Below the pieces are notes generated by a model that saw nothing but the letters and a program-made list of their open reading frames with translations, ran no database searches and was not told where the DNA came from. Both the position numbers and the translations under genes were made by a program. Shown here one piece after another: positions 19,907-29,870 of a DNA stretch of 64,000 nucleotides (position 1 is its first letter; each line of letters starts with the position of its first letter). Source of the stretch: Rickettsia typhi (GTDB lineage: Bacteria; Pseudomonadota; Alphaproteobacteria; WRAU01; Hepatincolaceae); NCBI GenBank assembly GCA_945888065.1, contig CAMCZU010000002.1:36086-100085 (forward strand), read 5' to 3'.

Positions 19907-21277
19907 ATGTTTTTATTTTTAATATCATCTTTAATTATTTTATTTTATATTTTATCTCTTAAATATTTTGTAAAAAACAGAATAAATAGTCATAGCTATA
20001 AAAATTATTATGCACTTTATATAATCATTCTTACTTTAATACCTACCATTTTAGTTTTTATGTTTGGTAATCATTTTATTAATTTATATATTAAAAATAT
20101 TGTTTTATATCACCCAAATCTTTCTTTAGAGCAAAAAAATATCTCTACTTATAAATCTATCTTAGTCTTAGCTAAGCAAATATCTGATGGGGTAAGTTTT
20201 GAGAATATAAAAATTTTTTCTCCTATACCTAAAAATATATTGTATGATTTATCTACTTTGTATCTAAAAATAAATTTTCAACTTAATTTAGTATTATATA
20301 GTTTTACAACTTTAGTTTTTGTAAGCATTTTTCTTATATTAATTCATAAGATTAATTTGAATCATAATTTTCATAAAAAAATTGAAAACATTATTAAAAT
20401 TGTATTAGCTTTCTTTGCATCAATTGCAATAGCTACTACAGGTGCTATTTTAATAGCTTTATTGTTTGAAACTATTGAATTTTTTAAACATATACCTGTA
20501 TTAAATTTTTTATTTGGTATTAAATGGTCTCCTGCACAGGTAGAGATTGATCCCAACAATAGCTTTGGAATTTTACCCCTTATTAGTGGAACATTGTTAA
20601 TATCTTTTATTTCTGTATTTGTAGCCATTATTATTGGGGTATCTTGTGCTATCTATATGTCAGAATATATGTCTCCAAAATTAAGAAATATTATTAAGCC
20701 ATTGCTAGAAATTTTAGCTGGAATACCATCTATTGTATATGGTTTTTTTGCTGCTATTACATTTTCCCCTGCAATTGTATCTTTGTTTAAAAATATTTTT
20801 GATATGAATATTTCTAATGAAAACGCTTTAAGTGCTTCTATTGTAATGGGTATTATGATATTGCCATTTATTTCATCCATTAGTGATGATGTTTTAAAAT
20901 CTTTGCCTAGATCTATTCGTGAAGGTGCTATTGGAATTGGATCTATGAAAAATGAAATGATTATAAAAATTTTAATTCCCGCTGCAATCCCTGGAATTAT
21001 GGGTGGTATTTTGTTAGCTATCTCTAGAGCTATTGGAGAGACAATGATTGTTGTTATGGCATCATCTTTATCTGCTAACTTAACTTTAAATCCACTACAA
21101 CCTGTAACTACAATTACTACTCAAATTGCTATGCTTGTTCAGGGAGATCAAGAATTTAATAGCCCTACTACTTTATCTGCATTTGCTTTAGCATTTGTAT
21201 TGCTAATTTTAACTTTAATTTTAAATATCATTGCTATTAAAATAGTAAATAACTACAAGGCTAAATATGGTAAATAA
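19907..21277 (+). CDS. pstC: Phosphate ABC transporter permease PstC
   Basis: Permease motifs PSIVYGFFA, IREGAIGIGSMKNEMI, GETMIVVMASS; operon position. Confidence 0.93.
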   Translation: MFLFLISSLIILFYILSLKYFVKNRINSHSYKNYYALYIIILTLIPTILVFMFGNHFINLYIKNIVLYHPNLSLEQKNISTYKSILVLAKQISDGVSFENIKIFSPIPKNILYDLSTLYLKINFQLNLVLYSFTTLVFVSIFLILIHKINLNHNFHKKIENIIKIVLAFFASIAIATTGAILIALLFETIEFFKHIPVLNFLFGIKWSPAQVEIDPNNSFGILPLISGTLLISFISVFVAIIIGVSCAIYMSEYMSPKLRNIIKPLLEILAGIPSIVYGFFAAITFSPAIVSLFKNIFDMNISNENALSASIVMGIMILPFISSISDDVLKSLPRSIREGAIGIGSMKNEMIIKILIPAAIPGIMGGILLAISRAIGETMIVVMASSLSANLTLNPLQPVTTITTQIAMLVQGDQEFNSPTTLSAFALAFVLLILTLILNIIAIKIVNNYKAKYGK

Positions 21278-22466
21278 AAAAATTAAGTATCGCTATTTTA
21301 AAGAAGCCGTGTTTAAAACTATTGGAATTGCTTCTATTGGAATTGCTTTATTAATGCTTTTTATGTTGCTATTATCTATTGTTATAAAAGGATATTCAGC
21401 TTTTTATACACACTATTACAAAATAAATATTGAACTTAATGATAATTCTAATGATTATGAAGATATCCTAAAAAACTCTTTTAAAAATGCTATAAATAAA
21501 TATAATAATAAATTAAATATTTCTGATGATGAGATTTCTAATTTAATTAGTCAATACTCTATTAATGAAATAATTAATATGGAAAAATCAAATAGTTTGC
21601 AAAACGGACAATCATTTTATATTTTAGCTTCTTCTAATGTAGATATGATTCTTAAACAATATCTTAGTGAAGATAACTTAGATGAAAACACTTTACATAT
21701 CTTAAATACTATCAAAGATACTAATCTTGTTGTAAAAAAATTTAATTTTATTTTTTTTAATCATAATGACTCAAGATACCCTGAAATTGCAGGTATTAAA
21801 GGTGCTTTTTTAGGGTCTATGTATACTATTTTTTTAACATTAATTTTTAGTGTTATTATTGGTGTAGGAGCAGGAATTTATTTAGAAGAATTTACTAAAA
21901 AAACTTTTTTAAACTCTATGATTGAATTAAATATAAATAATTTAGCTGCTATTCCCTCTATTGTGTTTGGGTTATTAGGATTAATTGTATTTCAACAATT
22001 TTTTAATATACCTAGGGCTACTCCTTTATTAGCATCTTGTGTATTAAGCTTAATGGCTTTACCTACTATTATTATAGCAACAAAAATTGCACTATCATCT
22101 GTTCCATCACATATAAAAGAAGCCGCATATGGAATGGGTGCAACAAAATTACAAGTTATTGTAGATCATATGCTACCTATTTCTAGTTCTAGTATTTTAA
22201 CTGGCATTATTATTGGAATATCTCGTGTTATTGGAGAAACCGCACCCCTTATGATGATTGGAATGATAGCTTTTATGGATAGTGCACCTACTTCATTTAC
22301 ACATAAAACAACAATGTTCCCTGTGCAAATATTTTTATGGTCAACAAGCCCAGAAGCAGGATATGTAGAAAAAGCTTCAGCTGCTATTATTTTATTATTA
22401 ATAGTATTAATATTTATTAATTGGTTTTCTATTTATTTAAGAAAAAAACTAGAAGTAAAATTATAA
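21267..22466 (+). CDS. pstA: Phosphate ABC transporter permease PstA
   Basis: [41 protein letters not shown]; operon position. Confidence 0.94.
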   Translation: MVNKKIKYRYFKEAVFKTIGIASIGIALLMLFMLLLSIVIKGYSAFYTHYYKINIELNDNSNDYEDILKNSFKNAINKYNNKLNISDDEISNLISQYSINEIINMEKSNSLQNGQSFYILASSNVDMILKQYLSEDNLDENTLHILNTIKDTNLVVKKFNFIFFNHNDSRYPEIAGIKGAFLGSMYTIFLTLIFSVIIGVGAGIYLEEFTKKTFLNSMIELNINNLAAIPSIVFGLLGLIVFQQFFNIPRATPLLASCVLSLMALPTIIIATKIALSSVPSHIKEAAYGMGATKLQVIVDHMLPISSSSILTGIIIGISRVIGETAPLMMIGMIAFMDSAPTSFTHKTTMFPVQIFLWSTSPEAGYVEKASAAIILLLIVLIFINWFSIYLRKKLEVKL

Positions 22467-22482
22467 TTATATAAGGATAATT

Positions 22483-23253
22483 ATGGATAATTTATTAAAG
22501 AAAAAAATTATTGCAAAAGATGTAAATGTTTTTTATGCTAAAAAACAAGCTTTGTTTAATATTAATTTACATATTTTAGAAAAACAAGTAACTGCATTTA
22601 TTGGACCATCTGGATGTGGTAAATCTACTTTTTTAAGAAGTTTAAATAGAATGAATGATCTTATTGATATATGCTCTATGAATGGATCAATTAAAATTGA
22701 TGATGTTGAAATTAACAATAAAAATGTAGATCCTGTTGAACTTAGAATGAAAGTAGGTATGGTATTTCAAAAGCCTAATCCCTTTCCTAAAAATATTTTT
22801 GAAAATGTAGCTTATGGATTAAAAATACACGGACTTTATAAAAATAAAAGTCAATTAAGAGAAATTGTTGATTATTCATTACATAGAGTTGGGTTATTAG
22901 ATGAAATTAAAGATAGACTATTTGAAAGTGCTATGGGTTTATCAGGTGGACAACAACAAAGATTATGTATTGCAAGAACTATAGCTATTGAACCTGATAT
23001 CATTCTAATGGATGAGCCTTGTTCTGCGCTTGATCCTATTGCTACTGCTAAAATTGAAAGTTTAATTGAAGAATTAGCAGAAAAATATACTATTGTAATA
23101 GTAACACACTCTATGCAACAAGCTGCTAGAATTTCTAATAATACAGCTTTTTTTCATATGGGTCATTTAGTAGAATTTGGAAAAACTAAAGATATTTTTA
23201 ATCAACCAAAAGATAAAAGAACTGAAGACTATATTAGCGGGAGGACAGGTTAA
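22483..23253 (+). CDS. pstB: Phosphate ABC transporter ATP-binding protein
   Basis: [68 protein letters not shown]. Confidence 0.98.
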   Translation: MDNLLKKKIIAKDVNVFYAKKQALFNINLHILEKQVTAFIGPSGCGKSTFLRSLNRMNDLIDICSMNGSIKIDDVEINNKNVDPVELRMKVGMVFQKPNPFPKNIFENVAYGLKIHGLYKNKSQLREIVDYSLHRVGLLDEIKDRLFESAMGLSGGQQQRLCIARTIAIEPDIILMDEPCSALDPIATAKIESLIEELAEKYTIVIVTHSMQQAARISNNTAFFHMGHLVEFGKTKDIFNQPKDKRTEDYISGRTG

Positions 23254-23927
23254 TGCTTAATACTAATCATATTGTTAAATCTTATGATAAAGCTTTAAAA
23301 AATCTAGAAGAATCTATAATATCAATGAGCACTTTAGCTAAAAACCAACTTTCTGCACTATATATATATTTATCTAAAAATGATAAAAACATCTTAACAG
23401 AAATTCTAGCAAATGATCAGCCCATTAATTTATTAGACAAAACAATTATTAATTCATCACTAAATATTTTAAGCCTTAGAAATCCTGTAGCTTATGATTT
23501 GAGATTTGTTTTTGCTAGTGGACATATTTCTAAAAATATTGAAAGAATTGGAGATAACATCTTAAATATTGCAACATCTATAAATAATATTAAAAATCAA
23601 TCTGAGTTAATTAACAATAATATATTGCATATAATACACATTTTGACTGAAATGCTCTTGAATTCTCAAGAATCATTATTTAATAAAAATTTAAATCTTT
23701 TAGAAAATACCATATCACAAGATGCAATGATAGATTCTACTCATAAAGATTTAATTAAACTGGTGTTAAATCAAATGAAAGAACACAACGAATCTATTGA
23801 TGATTTGCACTACTATTTATTAGTTGCAAGAGCCTTAGAGAGAATTGGTGATCATATAGTAAATATATGCAAACAAATATATTTTATTGAAAAAAATGAA
23901 TTATATTTTAATGAAGAAGATAAATAA
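23253..23927 (+). CDS. phoU: Phosphate transport system regulator PhoU
   Basis: NPVAYDLRFVFASGHISKNIERIGDNILNIA, ALERIGDHIVNICKQIYF; last gene of pst operon. Confidence 0.95.
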   Translation: MLNTNHIVKSYDKALKNLEESIISMSTLAKNQLSALYIYLSKNDKNILTEILANDQPINLLDKTIINSSLNILSLRNPVAYDLRFVFASGHISKNIERIGDNILNIATSINNIKNQSELINNNILHIIHILTEMLLNSQESLFNKNLNLLENTISQDAMIDSTHKDLIKLVLNQMKEHNESIDDLHYYLLVARALERIGDHIVNICKQIYFIEKNELYFNEEDK

Positions 23928-23953
23928 TATTCAATAGTATTATTTATCAGCAT

Positions 23954-23996
23954 AAAAAAAAAGGAGATTATTTGTATTTGATAATCTCCTTTTTTT
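23954..23996. terminator. Strong bidirectional intrinsic terminator between convergent phoU and 24002..25045
   Basis: AAAAAAAGGAGATTAT...ATAATCTCCTTTTTTT long perfect inverted repeat with A/T tracts on both sides. Confidence 0.93.
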
Positions 23997-24001
23997 ATTA
24001 A

Positions 24002-25045
24002 CTAAAATCCACTAGTATCATCAGCTTCTTCTGCTTCAACATCGGTTGCGTCAGGATTTTGTGATTGAGTTTTAGGTGCAACAACTGGAGCTTTTATAGT
24101 ATTAGCTCGTGCACCCCTACCTCTAGAAGATTTTTCTTTCTCTGCTTTATCTTTCTCTTCTTTATCTTCTTTATCTTTTAAAGCTTGTGCCTCTTTATCT
24201 TTTAAAGCTTGTGCTTCTTGTTTTGCTTTTTCTTTCTCTTGCAATTTCTTTTTATTTATTAAATTTTCTTTTTCTTCAATTTTATCATCTAATTGAACAT
24301 CTATTGATTTAATAATATTTGTATAAGTTTCATCTTTATTTAATTTTCTAACTAATTCAGGATCTCTAAAGTTATATGCTATACCAAACTTTATTTTAAA
24401 AGGAGTAATCATTACATTTTGTGCCAAACCATCTAAATCTCTAACAGATAGCCTATAAAATGAAGATTCAGTTAAAAAAGACCAATTACTATCCAATTGC
24501 ATATTAAAACCTAAATGATATTTTAATGCAGTATCAAAATTATTTTTAGTTTGAAAAAGATCAACAGTTGAATAACTTATTTTAAGTGCAGATGCACCAA
24601 AATAAGGTGAAAAAGATGCTGGTATCTTTCTTGCTTTGTTATATTTTATTACATCATAACCCATTATAATACCAAAAGCTGGATTTTCATTATATATAAC
24701 TTGAGTTGGCTTTGAATTTTCAACATCAGCTGCTTTTACAGTAATATTTACACCTTGCCTAAGTGGAGTCCAGCTTACTCTAGCAGAAAACCACATTCTT
24801 TCGCTAGTATAAACAGTATACTCTGAAAAAGCCTCATATAACCAACCATAATATCCACCATAAGATGGCTTTCCTGACACTATAAGATCATATTCACTAT
24901 TAGTTTTAATAGGTTCTGCTCTCCAAAAAGTAGTGTCTACTTCATCATTGATAAAAATACCTATATTTTGATTGTATTTTACATTGGTTGCATCAAATAC
25001 ATAAGGTGTGAGTATGTAAAGTATGATTATGTATAAAAAGTCCAT
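24002..25045 (-). CDS. Outer-membrane beta-barrel-like protein with charged KE-rich C-terminal tail
   Basis: Aromatic/Gly alternating strands (YGGYYGWLYEAFSEYTVYTSERMWFSARVSW) followed by KEKAKQEAQALKDKEAQALKDKEDKEEKDKAEKEK. Confidence 0.6.
   Translation of the reverse strand: MDFLYIIILYILTPYVFDATNVKYNQNIGIFINDEVDTTFWRAEPIKTNSEYDLIVSGKPSYGGYYGWLYEAFSEYTVYTSERMWFSARVSWTPLRQGVNITVKAADVENSKPTQVIYNENPAFGIIMGYDVIKYNKARKIPASFSPYFGASALKISYSTVDLFQTKNNFDTALKYHLGFNMQLDSNWSFLTESSFYRLSVRDLDGLAQNVMITPFKIKFGIAYNFRDPELVRKLNKDETYTNIIKSIDVQLDDKIEEKENLINKKKLQEKEKAKQEAQALKDKEAQALKDKEDKEEKDKAEKEKSSRGRGARANTIKAPVVAPKTQSQNPDATDVEAEEADDTSGF
24168..24214 (-). repeat. Two tandem copies of a 23-nt sequence (24-nt period) in the tail-coding region
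   Basis: tctttatcttttaaagcttgtgc at 24168..24190 and 24192..24214; encodes AQALKDKE repeat. Confidence 0.85.
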
Positions 25046-25205
25046 AATAAAACAATCTTATATCAAATAGTTGGTAAAATACTAATATAAACATATTATA
25101 TATAAATTAATCTTATTAGTAAATGAATTAATTTAATAACATTGCAATTTCATAAATTGCAAGATATAATCAAATGATAAGCTAGTTTGTGTATAATATA
25201 TTAAA

Positions 25206-26111
25206 GTGATACAAATGTATAATAATTTTACAAAATTTTTTGAACAATCTAAAAAAAATAAATCTTTAAAAATTGCAATTGTAAATCCTATTGATGAATT
25301 TTCTTTAGGAGGAGCTGTTGAAAGTGCTAAACAAAATATTATTGATCCAATTTTAATTGGTAGTAAACAAAAAATTACACAATGTGCTTTACAATATGGT
25401 TTTGATATTTCTTCTTACTCTATTATAGATTGTAGTTCTGAAATAGAAATTTTAGATTCAGTAGTAAAGTTAGCACAAAATAATGAAATATCCGCAATTA
25501 TGAAAGGTCAAATTCATACAGATCATTTAATGTCTGCTATGATTAAAAAAGAAAATAATTTAAGAACAGGAAAGCATATTTCTCATATTTTCGCTTTATC
25601 TTTACCTACTTATCATAAATTATTATTTATTACTGATTGTGCTATTAATATTTATCCATCTTTAGAACAAAAAGAAAAAATATTACTAAACTCTATTGAA
25701 TTTCTTCATAAAACTGGAATTAATAATCCTAAAATAGCTATATTATCTGCTGTGGAATCTGTAAATCCTAAAATTATAAGCTCTGTAGAGGCAGAAAGTT
25801 TATCAAAGAATCCTATTTTTACTGGTAAAGCCATTATTGAGGGTCCTCTTGCATTTGATAATGCAATTTCTCAACAATCAGCAAAGATAAAAGGTATAAA
25901 TTCAAAAATAGCTGGAGATGTAGATTTATTAATGGTTCCTAACATTGAATCTGGCAATATTTTATTTAAATCTTTAGTTTATCTAGCTAATGCACAAAGT
26001 GCTGGTATTGTTTTGGGAACAAAAGTACCAATTATTTTAACATCTAGATCTGATAGCATTGAATCAAGATTTTTATCAACTATACTAGCATCACTATGGA
26101 GTAATAATTAA
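25206..26111 (+). CDS. Phosphate acetyl/butyryltransferase family protein
   Basis: AIVNPIDEFSLGGAVESAKQNIIDPILIGSKQKI, GDVDLLMVPNIESGNILFKSLVYLANAQSAGIVLGTKVPIILTSRSD; next to ackA. Confidence 0.88.
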   Translation: MIQMYNNFTKFFEQSKKNKSLKIAIVNPIDEFSLGGAVESAKQNIIDPILIGSKQKITQCALQYGFDISSYSIIDCSSEIEILDSVVKLAQNNEISAIMKGQIHTDHLMSAMIKKENNLRTGKHISHIFALSLPTYHKLLFITDCAINIYPSLEQKEKILLNSIEFLHKTGINNPKIAILSAVESVNPKIISSVEAESLSKNPIFTGKAIIEGPLAFDNAISQQSAKIKGINSKIAGDVDLLMVPNIESGNILFKSLVYLANAQSAGIVLGTKVPIILTSRSDSIESRFLSTILASLWSNN

Positions 26112-26112
26112 A

Positions 26113-27291
26113 ATGAAAATTGATACTATAATTATTTTAAATGCTGGATCTTCTAGCTTAAAATTTAAACTATTCTCTAAATCTGAACTTAAAGATTTGG
26201 TTTTTGGTCAAATCACTGGTATTGGAACTCAAAAAACAAAACTTGTTATTAAAGAATCTACTACAAAAAATATAGTTAAAGAAGAAATTATAAGTTCTGA
26301 TACTCCTAGAAATAAAATTGTAGTAAATTTATTAAATGATTTACACACATTATTTCCTGATTTAAATATTGTAGTTGCAGGACACAGAGTAGTTCACGGG
26401 GGAACTAAATATATTACACCTTGTATTATTAACCAAGAAGTTATTAATGATTTAAAATCTATTGAATATCTAAGCCCTATACATTTACCTCATAATATTG
26501 CTCCTATGGAAATTTTATTAAAAGAATTTGCTAACTTACCACAAGTTGCTTGTTTTGATACCGCTTTTCATTCAAGCAACCCAATTCATACACGTTATTA
26601 TGGTATTCCTTTAGAATTAATTGAAAAAGATAAAGTAATGAGATACGGATTCCACGGGCTTTCTTATGAATATATTTCAGAAACTTTAAAAGATTTAGAT
26701 TCTACTTTATACAATGGTAAAGTTATAGTATGCCATTTAGGTGCTGGTGCATCTTTATGTGCTTTAAGTAAGGGAAAAAGCTTTACAACATCAATGGGTT
26801 TTACTCCTCTTGATGGTTTAATTATGGGTAGTCGTTGTGGTCAAATTGATGCTGGAATTTTACTTTATTTATTAAAAAATAAAAATTATAGCCCTGAAAC
26901 TTTAGAAGATTTATTATATTATAAAAGTGGTATTTTAGGTTTAAGTGAAATTTCTAGTGATTTTTATACTCTTGAAATTTCTAAAGATCCAAAAGCTAAA
27001 GACGCACTAGATATATTTTGTTATAATTTAGCAAAACAAATTGGTAGCTTTATTGTTGCTTTAGGTGGGGTTGATGGAGTTATTTTTACAGCTGGAGTTG
27101 GTGAAAATGCTTCTGATATTCGTGAATATATAGCAAAATCATTAGAATTTTTAGGTGCAAAAATAGATAATAAAGCTAATATAGATAAAAAATTAGTTTT
27201 TTCAACTGAGGATTCTAAAATTAAGTTTTTAACAATCCCAACCAATGAAGAATTAATGATCGCTAAACATAGCTTAGCTTTATTAAAATAA
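26113..27291 (+). CDS. ackA: Acetate kinase
   Basis: IILNAGSSSLKFKLF, GHRVVHGG, MRYGFHGLSYEYIS, VCHLGAGASLCAL, FTAGVGENAS. Confidence 0.96.
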   Translation: MKIDTIIILNAGSSSLKFKLFSKSELKDLVFGQITGIGTQKTKLVIKESTTKNIVKEEIISSDTPRNKIVVNLLNDLHTLFPDLNIVVAGHRVVHGGTKYITPCIINQEVINDLKSIEYLSPIHLPHNIAPMEILLKEFANLPQVACFDTAFHSSNPIHTRYYGIPLELIEKDKVMRYGFHGLSYEYISETLKDLDSTLYNGKVIVCHLGAGASLCALSKGKSFTTSMGFTPLDGLIMGSRCGQIDAGILLYLLKNKNYSPETLEDLLYYKSGILGLSEISSDFYTLEISKDPKAKDALDIFCYNLAKQIGSFIVALGGVDGVIFTAGVGENASDIREYIAKSLEFLGAKIDNKANIDKKLVFSTEDSKIKFLTIPTNEELMIAKHSLALLK

Positions 27292-27293
27292 AA

Positions 27294-27917
27294 ATGGATA
27301 AAGCTAATATTGAAAAAATTTTTAGCACTTTAAATAACCATATTGATAATCCAACTAGTGAACTTAATTATAATAATCTTTTTACTTTATTAGTAGCTGT
27401 TATGCTTTCAGCTCAGGCAACAGATGCTGGGGTAAACAAAGCTACTGCAAATTTATTTGCTATTATAAACTCTCCTCAAGATATACTTAATTTAGGTGAA
27501 AATGCTTTAATTGAGAATATAAAATCTATTGGATTATATAAAAGCAAAGCTAAACATATTATGCAAACCTGTTCTATTTTAGTTAATGAATATAAAGGTG
27601 AAGTGCCAAATACACTAGAAGAACTTATAAAATTACCAGGGGTAGGTAGAAAAACCGCAAATGTAGTGCTAAATGTATATTTTAAACAACCTACAATGCC
27701 TGTAGATACGCATATTTTTAGGCTTTCTCATCGTATTGGGTTATCTAATGGAAAAGATGTATTACAAGTAGAAAAAGATTTACTAAAAATTATTCCAAAA
27801 ACATATTTACAACAAGCTCATCATTTATTAATTTTACACGGAAGATATACTTGCAAAGCAAAAAAATTTGATTGCAATACTTGCTGTATTAATCAATGGT
27901 GTGAAAAGAATTTTTAA
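27294..27917 (+). CDS. nth: Endonuclease III
   Basis: LSAQATDAGVNKAT, LPGVGRKTANVVLN, VDTHIFRLSHRIGL, C-terminal 4Fe-4S cluster cysteines. Confidence 0.97.
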   Translation: MDKANIEKIFSTLNNHIDNPTSELNYNNLFTLLVAVMLSAQATDAGVNKATANLFAIINSPQDILNLGENALIENIKSIGLYKSKAKHIMQTCSILVNEYKGEVPNTLEELIKLPGVGRKTANVVLNVYFKQPTMPVDTHIFRLSHRIGLSNGKDVLQVEKDLLKIIPKTYLQQAHHLLILHGRYTCKAKKFDCNTCCINQWCEKNF

Positions 27918-28314
27918 GTTTTATTTGATTTTTTAGAAATTAAACTTTTTAACCACCAAAGTAGTGTAAAACTTAGGAATCCTAAACCTGCTACATTGTT
28001 TCCTTTTTGAAAAAAGAATATAGATACACAAACCACAAATATAAATAAAAAAATTCCAATATAATCACGTTTTATATTATGATTTTGTTGTTTTTTAGCT
28101 AAATTAATGGATTGGTTAGTTGTATTGTGCCTATATAATCGTTCCTCTTCCAACCTTTCATTAATCTTTCTCTACAATTTGGTATAATTTCTTCATATTC
28201 TTTTAAGTCTTTAGGTGGTGGTAAAATAGAACTAGATACTTCTATACTTTTTTTTTCAAGAGAGTTTGAAGTTGCTTTTTGAGATGCAATTGAAGTACTT
28301 TTTTTCATACTCAT
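27914..28314 (-). pseudogene. DUF2335-like membrane protein split by a frameshift into ORFs 28099..28314 and 27914..28153
   Basis: Upstream ORF carries ILPPPKDLKEYEEIIPNCRERLM; the continuation (N)ERLEEERLYRHNTTNQ...IFLFIFVVCVSIFFFQKGNNVAGLGFL is in another frame of the overlap. Confidence 0.7.
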
Positions 28315-28316
28315 AC

Positions 28317-28499
28317 TTATTTTAAATTAATTATTTTATTTAAAGCATTATCAAAATCTAGTTTTAAATTCTCTTTATCTTGTAAAAAACCTTTATTTTT
28401 AAACATTGTTTCAATAAGTTCATAATCTATATTATAATTATTATAATCTTTAATTTGATTATAAGTTTCTTTAATCATAGAATCTAATACTTTAAACAT
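28317..28499 (-). CDS. Small hypothetical protein (60 aa)
   Basis: ORF directly upstream of the DUF2335 locus; no recognised domain. Confidence 0.4.
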   Translation of the reverse strand: MFKVLDSMIKETYNQIKDYNNYNIDYELIETMFKNKGFLQDKENLKLDFDNALNKIINLK

Positions 28500-28620
28500 T
28501 TTTTTACTTTATTTTAATTTTACTTACTATTTTTTTATATTAACATAAAGAAGTTATAAAACTCAACTACTTTATTCTTCTTAAGCTATTATATTACATA
28601 AGGAATAGTATAAGAAAACT

Positions 28621-28647
28621 GGCTTTAGTTTTTATTTTACTAAAGCC
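28621..28647 (-). terminator. Intrinsic terminator-like hairpin after dnaJ
   Basis: GGCTTTAGT...ACTAAAGCC stem; minus strand continues CAGTTTTCTTAT. Confidence 0.65.
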
Positions 28648-28665
28648 AATTTGTATTAAATAAAG

Positions 28666-29775
28666 TTATTTATAAGATTTAACTTTATATTTTTGACTAT
28701 CATTTACTTTAAAATGCTCTTTTAACAAGTTTTTTTGATCTTTTGTTAAATTAGCTGGAGTTTCTACAAAAATATCTATGTATAAATCTCCATAAGATTT
28801 AGAGTTTACAATTGGCATTCCTTTATCTTTTAGCCTTACTCTTTGACCTGTTGAAATTCCCTCTGGAATTACAACTTCTACTTCTTTTTTATCTATAGTT
28901 TTTAAAGTTAATGCATCTCCTAGTGTAGCAACAATTATGGGGATAGAAAATTGAATGTATAAATCATTATTTTTTCTTACAAAAGATGTGTTATTTATAA
29001 CATTTACACCTACATATAAATCTCCACTTTGCCCACCTTGCATTCCTGCTTCACCTTCACCGCTTAACCTTACTCGCATTTCACTATCAATTCCTTTTGG
29101 AATATTTACAAGTAAATTTTTATCTTTTTTTATACGACCTGAACCTACACATACATTACAAGGATTTTTTATTGTTTTTCCTTCTCCATTACAACTAGAA
29201 CATACTTGCTCTACAGAAAAAAATCCAGCCTTACGCCTTACTTTTCCTCTACCTGCACAATCTTTACATACTCCGTATTCTATAGAACCAGTTGTTCCTT
29301 TACCAGAACATTTATCACATTGGCATAATTTTGTGATTTTAATTTCTTTTTCTACTCCAAAAAAAGCTTCTTCTAAAGTAATGCTCAAATTATATAATAA
29401 ATCATTTCCTTTTTGAGGACCTCTAGTTCTTCTACTTCCTCCTCTATTACCACCAAGCATTTCTTCAAACATATCTTCAAAAAAAGATCCAAAGCCTTCG
29501 CCTCCAAATCCCCCATTTGAAAATCCACCAAAACCACCAAATCCTCCTGCACCACCTTGAGGATTGTAAGCTCCTCTATCATACATTGAGCGCTTTTGAG
29601 GATCTTTTAGCACTTCATAAGCTTCACTTAAGTCTTTAAATTTTTGTTCTGCTTCTTTATTGTTAGGATTTTTATCTGGATGGTATTGCATTGCTAACTT
29701 TCTGTAAGCTGATTTTAATTCAGCGTCTGATGCACCTTTTGATACCCCTAAGATATCATAATAATTTTTACTCAT
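28666..29775 (-). CDS. dnaJ: Chaperone DnaJ
   Basis: J domain with HPD, G/F-rich region, four CxxCxGxG zinc motifs. Confidence 0.98.
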   Translation of the reverse strand: MSKNYYDILGVSKGASDAELKSAYRKLAMQYHPDKNPNNKEAEQKFKDLSEAYEVLKDPQKRSMYDRGAYNPQGGAGGFGGFGGFSNGGFGGEGFGSFFEDMFEEMLGGNRGGSRRTRGPQKGNDLLYNLSITLEEAFFGVEKEIKITKLCQCDKCSGKGTTGSIEYGVCKDCAGRGKVRRKAGFFSVEQVCSSCNGEGKTIKNPCNVCVGSGRIKKDKNLLVNIPKGIDSEMRVRLSGEGEAGMQGGQSGDLYVGVNVINNTSFVRKNNDLYIQFSIPIIVATLGDALTLKTIDKKEVEVVIPEGISTGQRVRLKDKGMPIVNSKSYGDLYIDIFVETPANLTKDQKNLLKEHFKVNDSQKYKVKSYK

Positions 29776-29805
29776 TTTTTATTCATTTTGGTTATTAATT
29801 AATGC

Positions 29806-29846
29806 CATAATGGTGTAGCAATACTAATTATTACTACACCATTATG
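29806..29846. promoter_or_regulatory. 13-bp perfect hairpin between dnaK and dnaJ
   Basis: CATAATGGTGTAG...CTACACCATTATG, 15-nt loop, no T-tract after it; possible attenuator or processing site. Confidence 0.6.
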
Positions 29847-29870
29847 TTTATATTATATTAGTTGATACAA

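Noticed and set aside
25206-26111. Specific assignment as pta or ptb
   Set aside because: The short single-domain protein fits the shared phosphate acetyl/butyryltransferase family; adjacency to ackA favours acetyl but does not prove substrate.
28140-28175. Programmed -1 frameshifting as the explanation for the split DUF2335 gene
   Set aside because: No classical slippery heptamer (X_XXY_YYZ) at the junction; a plain indel, decay or sequencing error is more likely.
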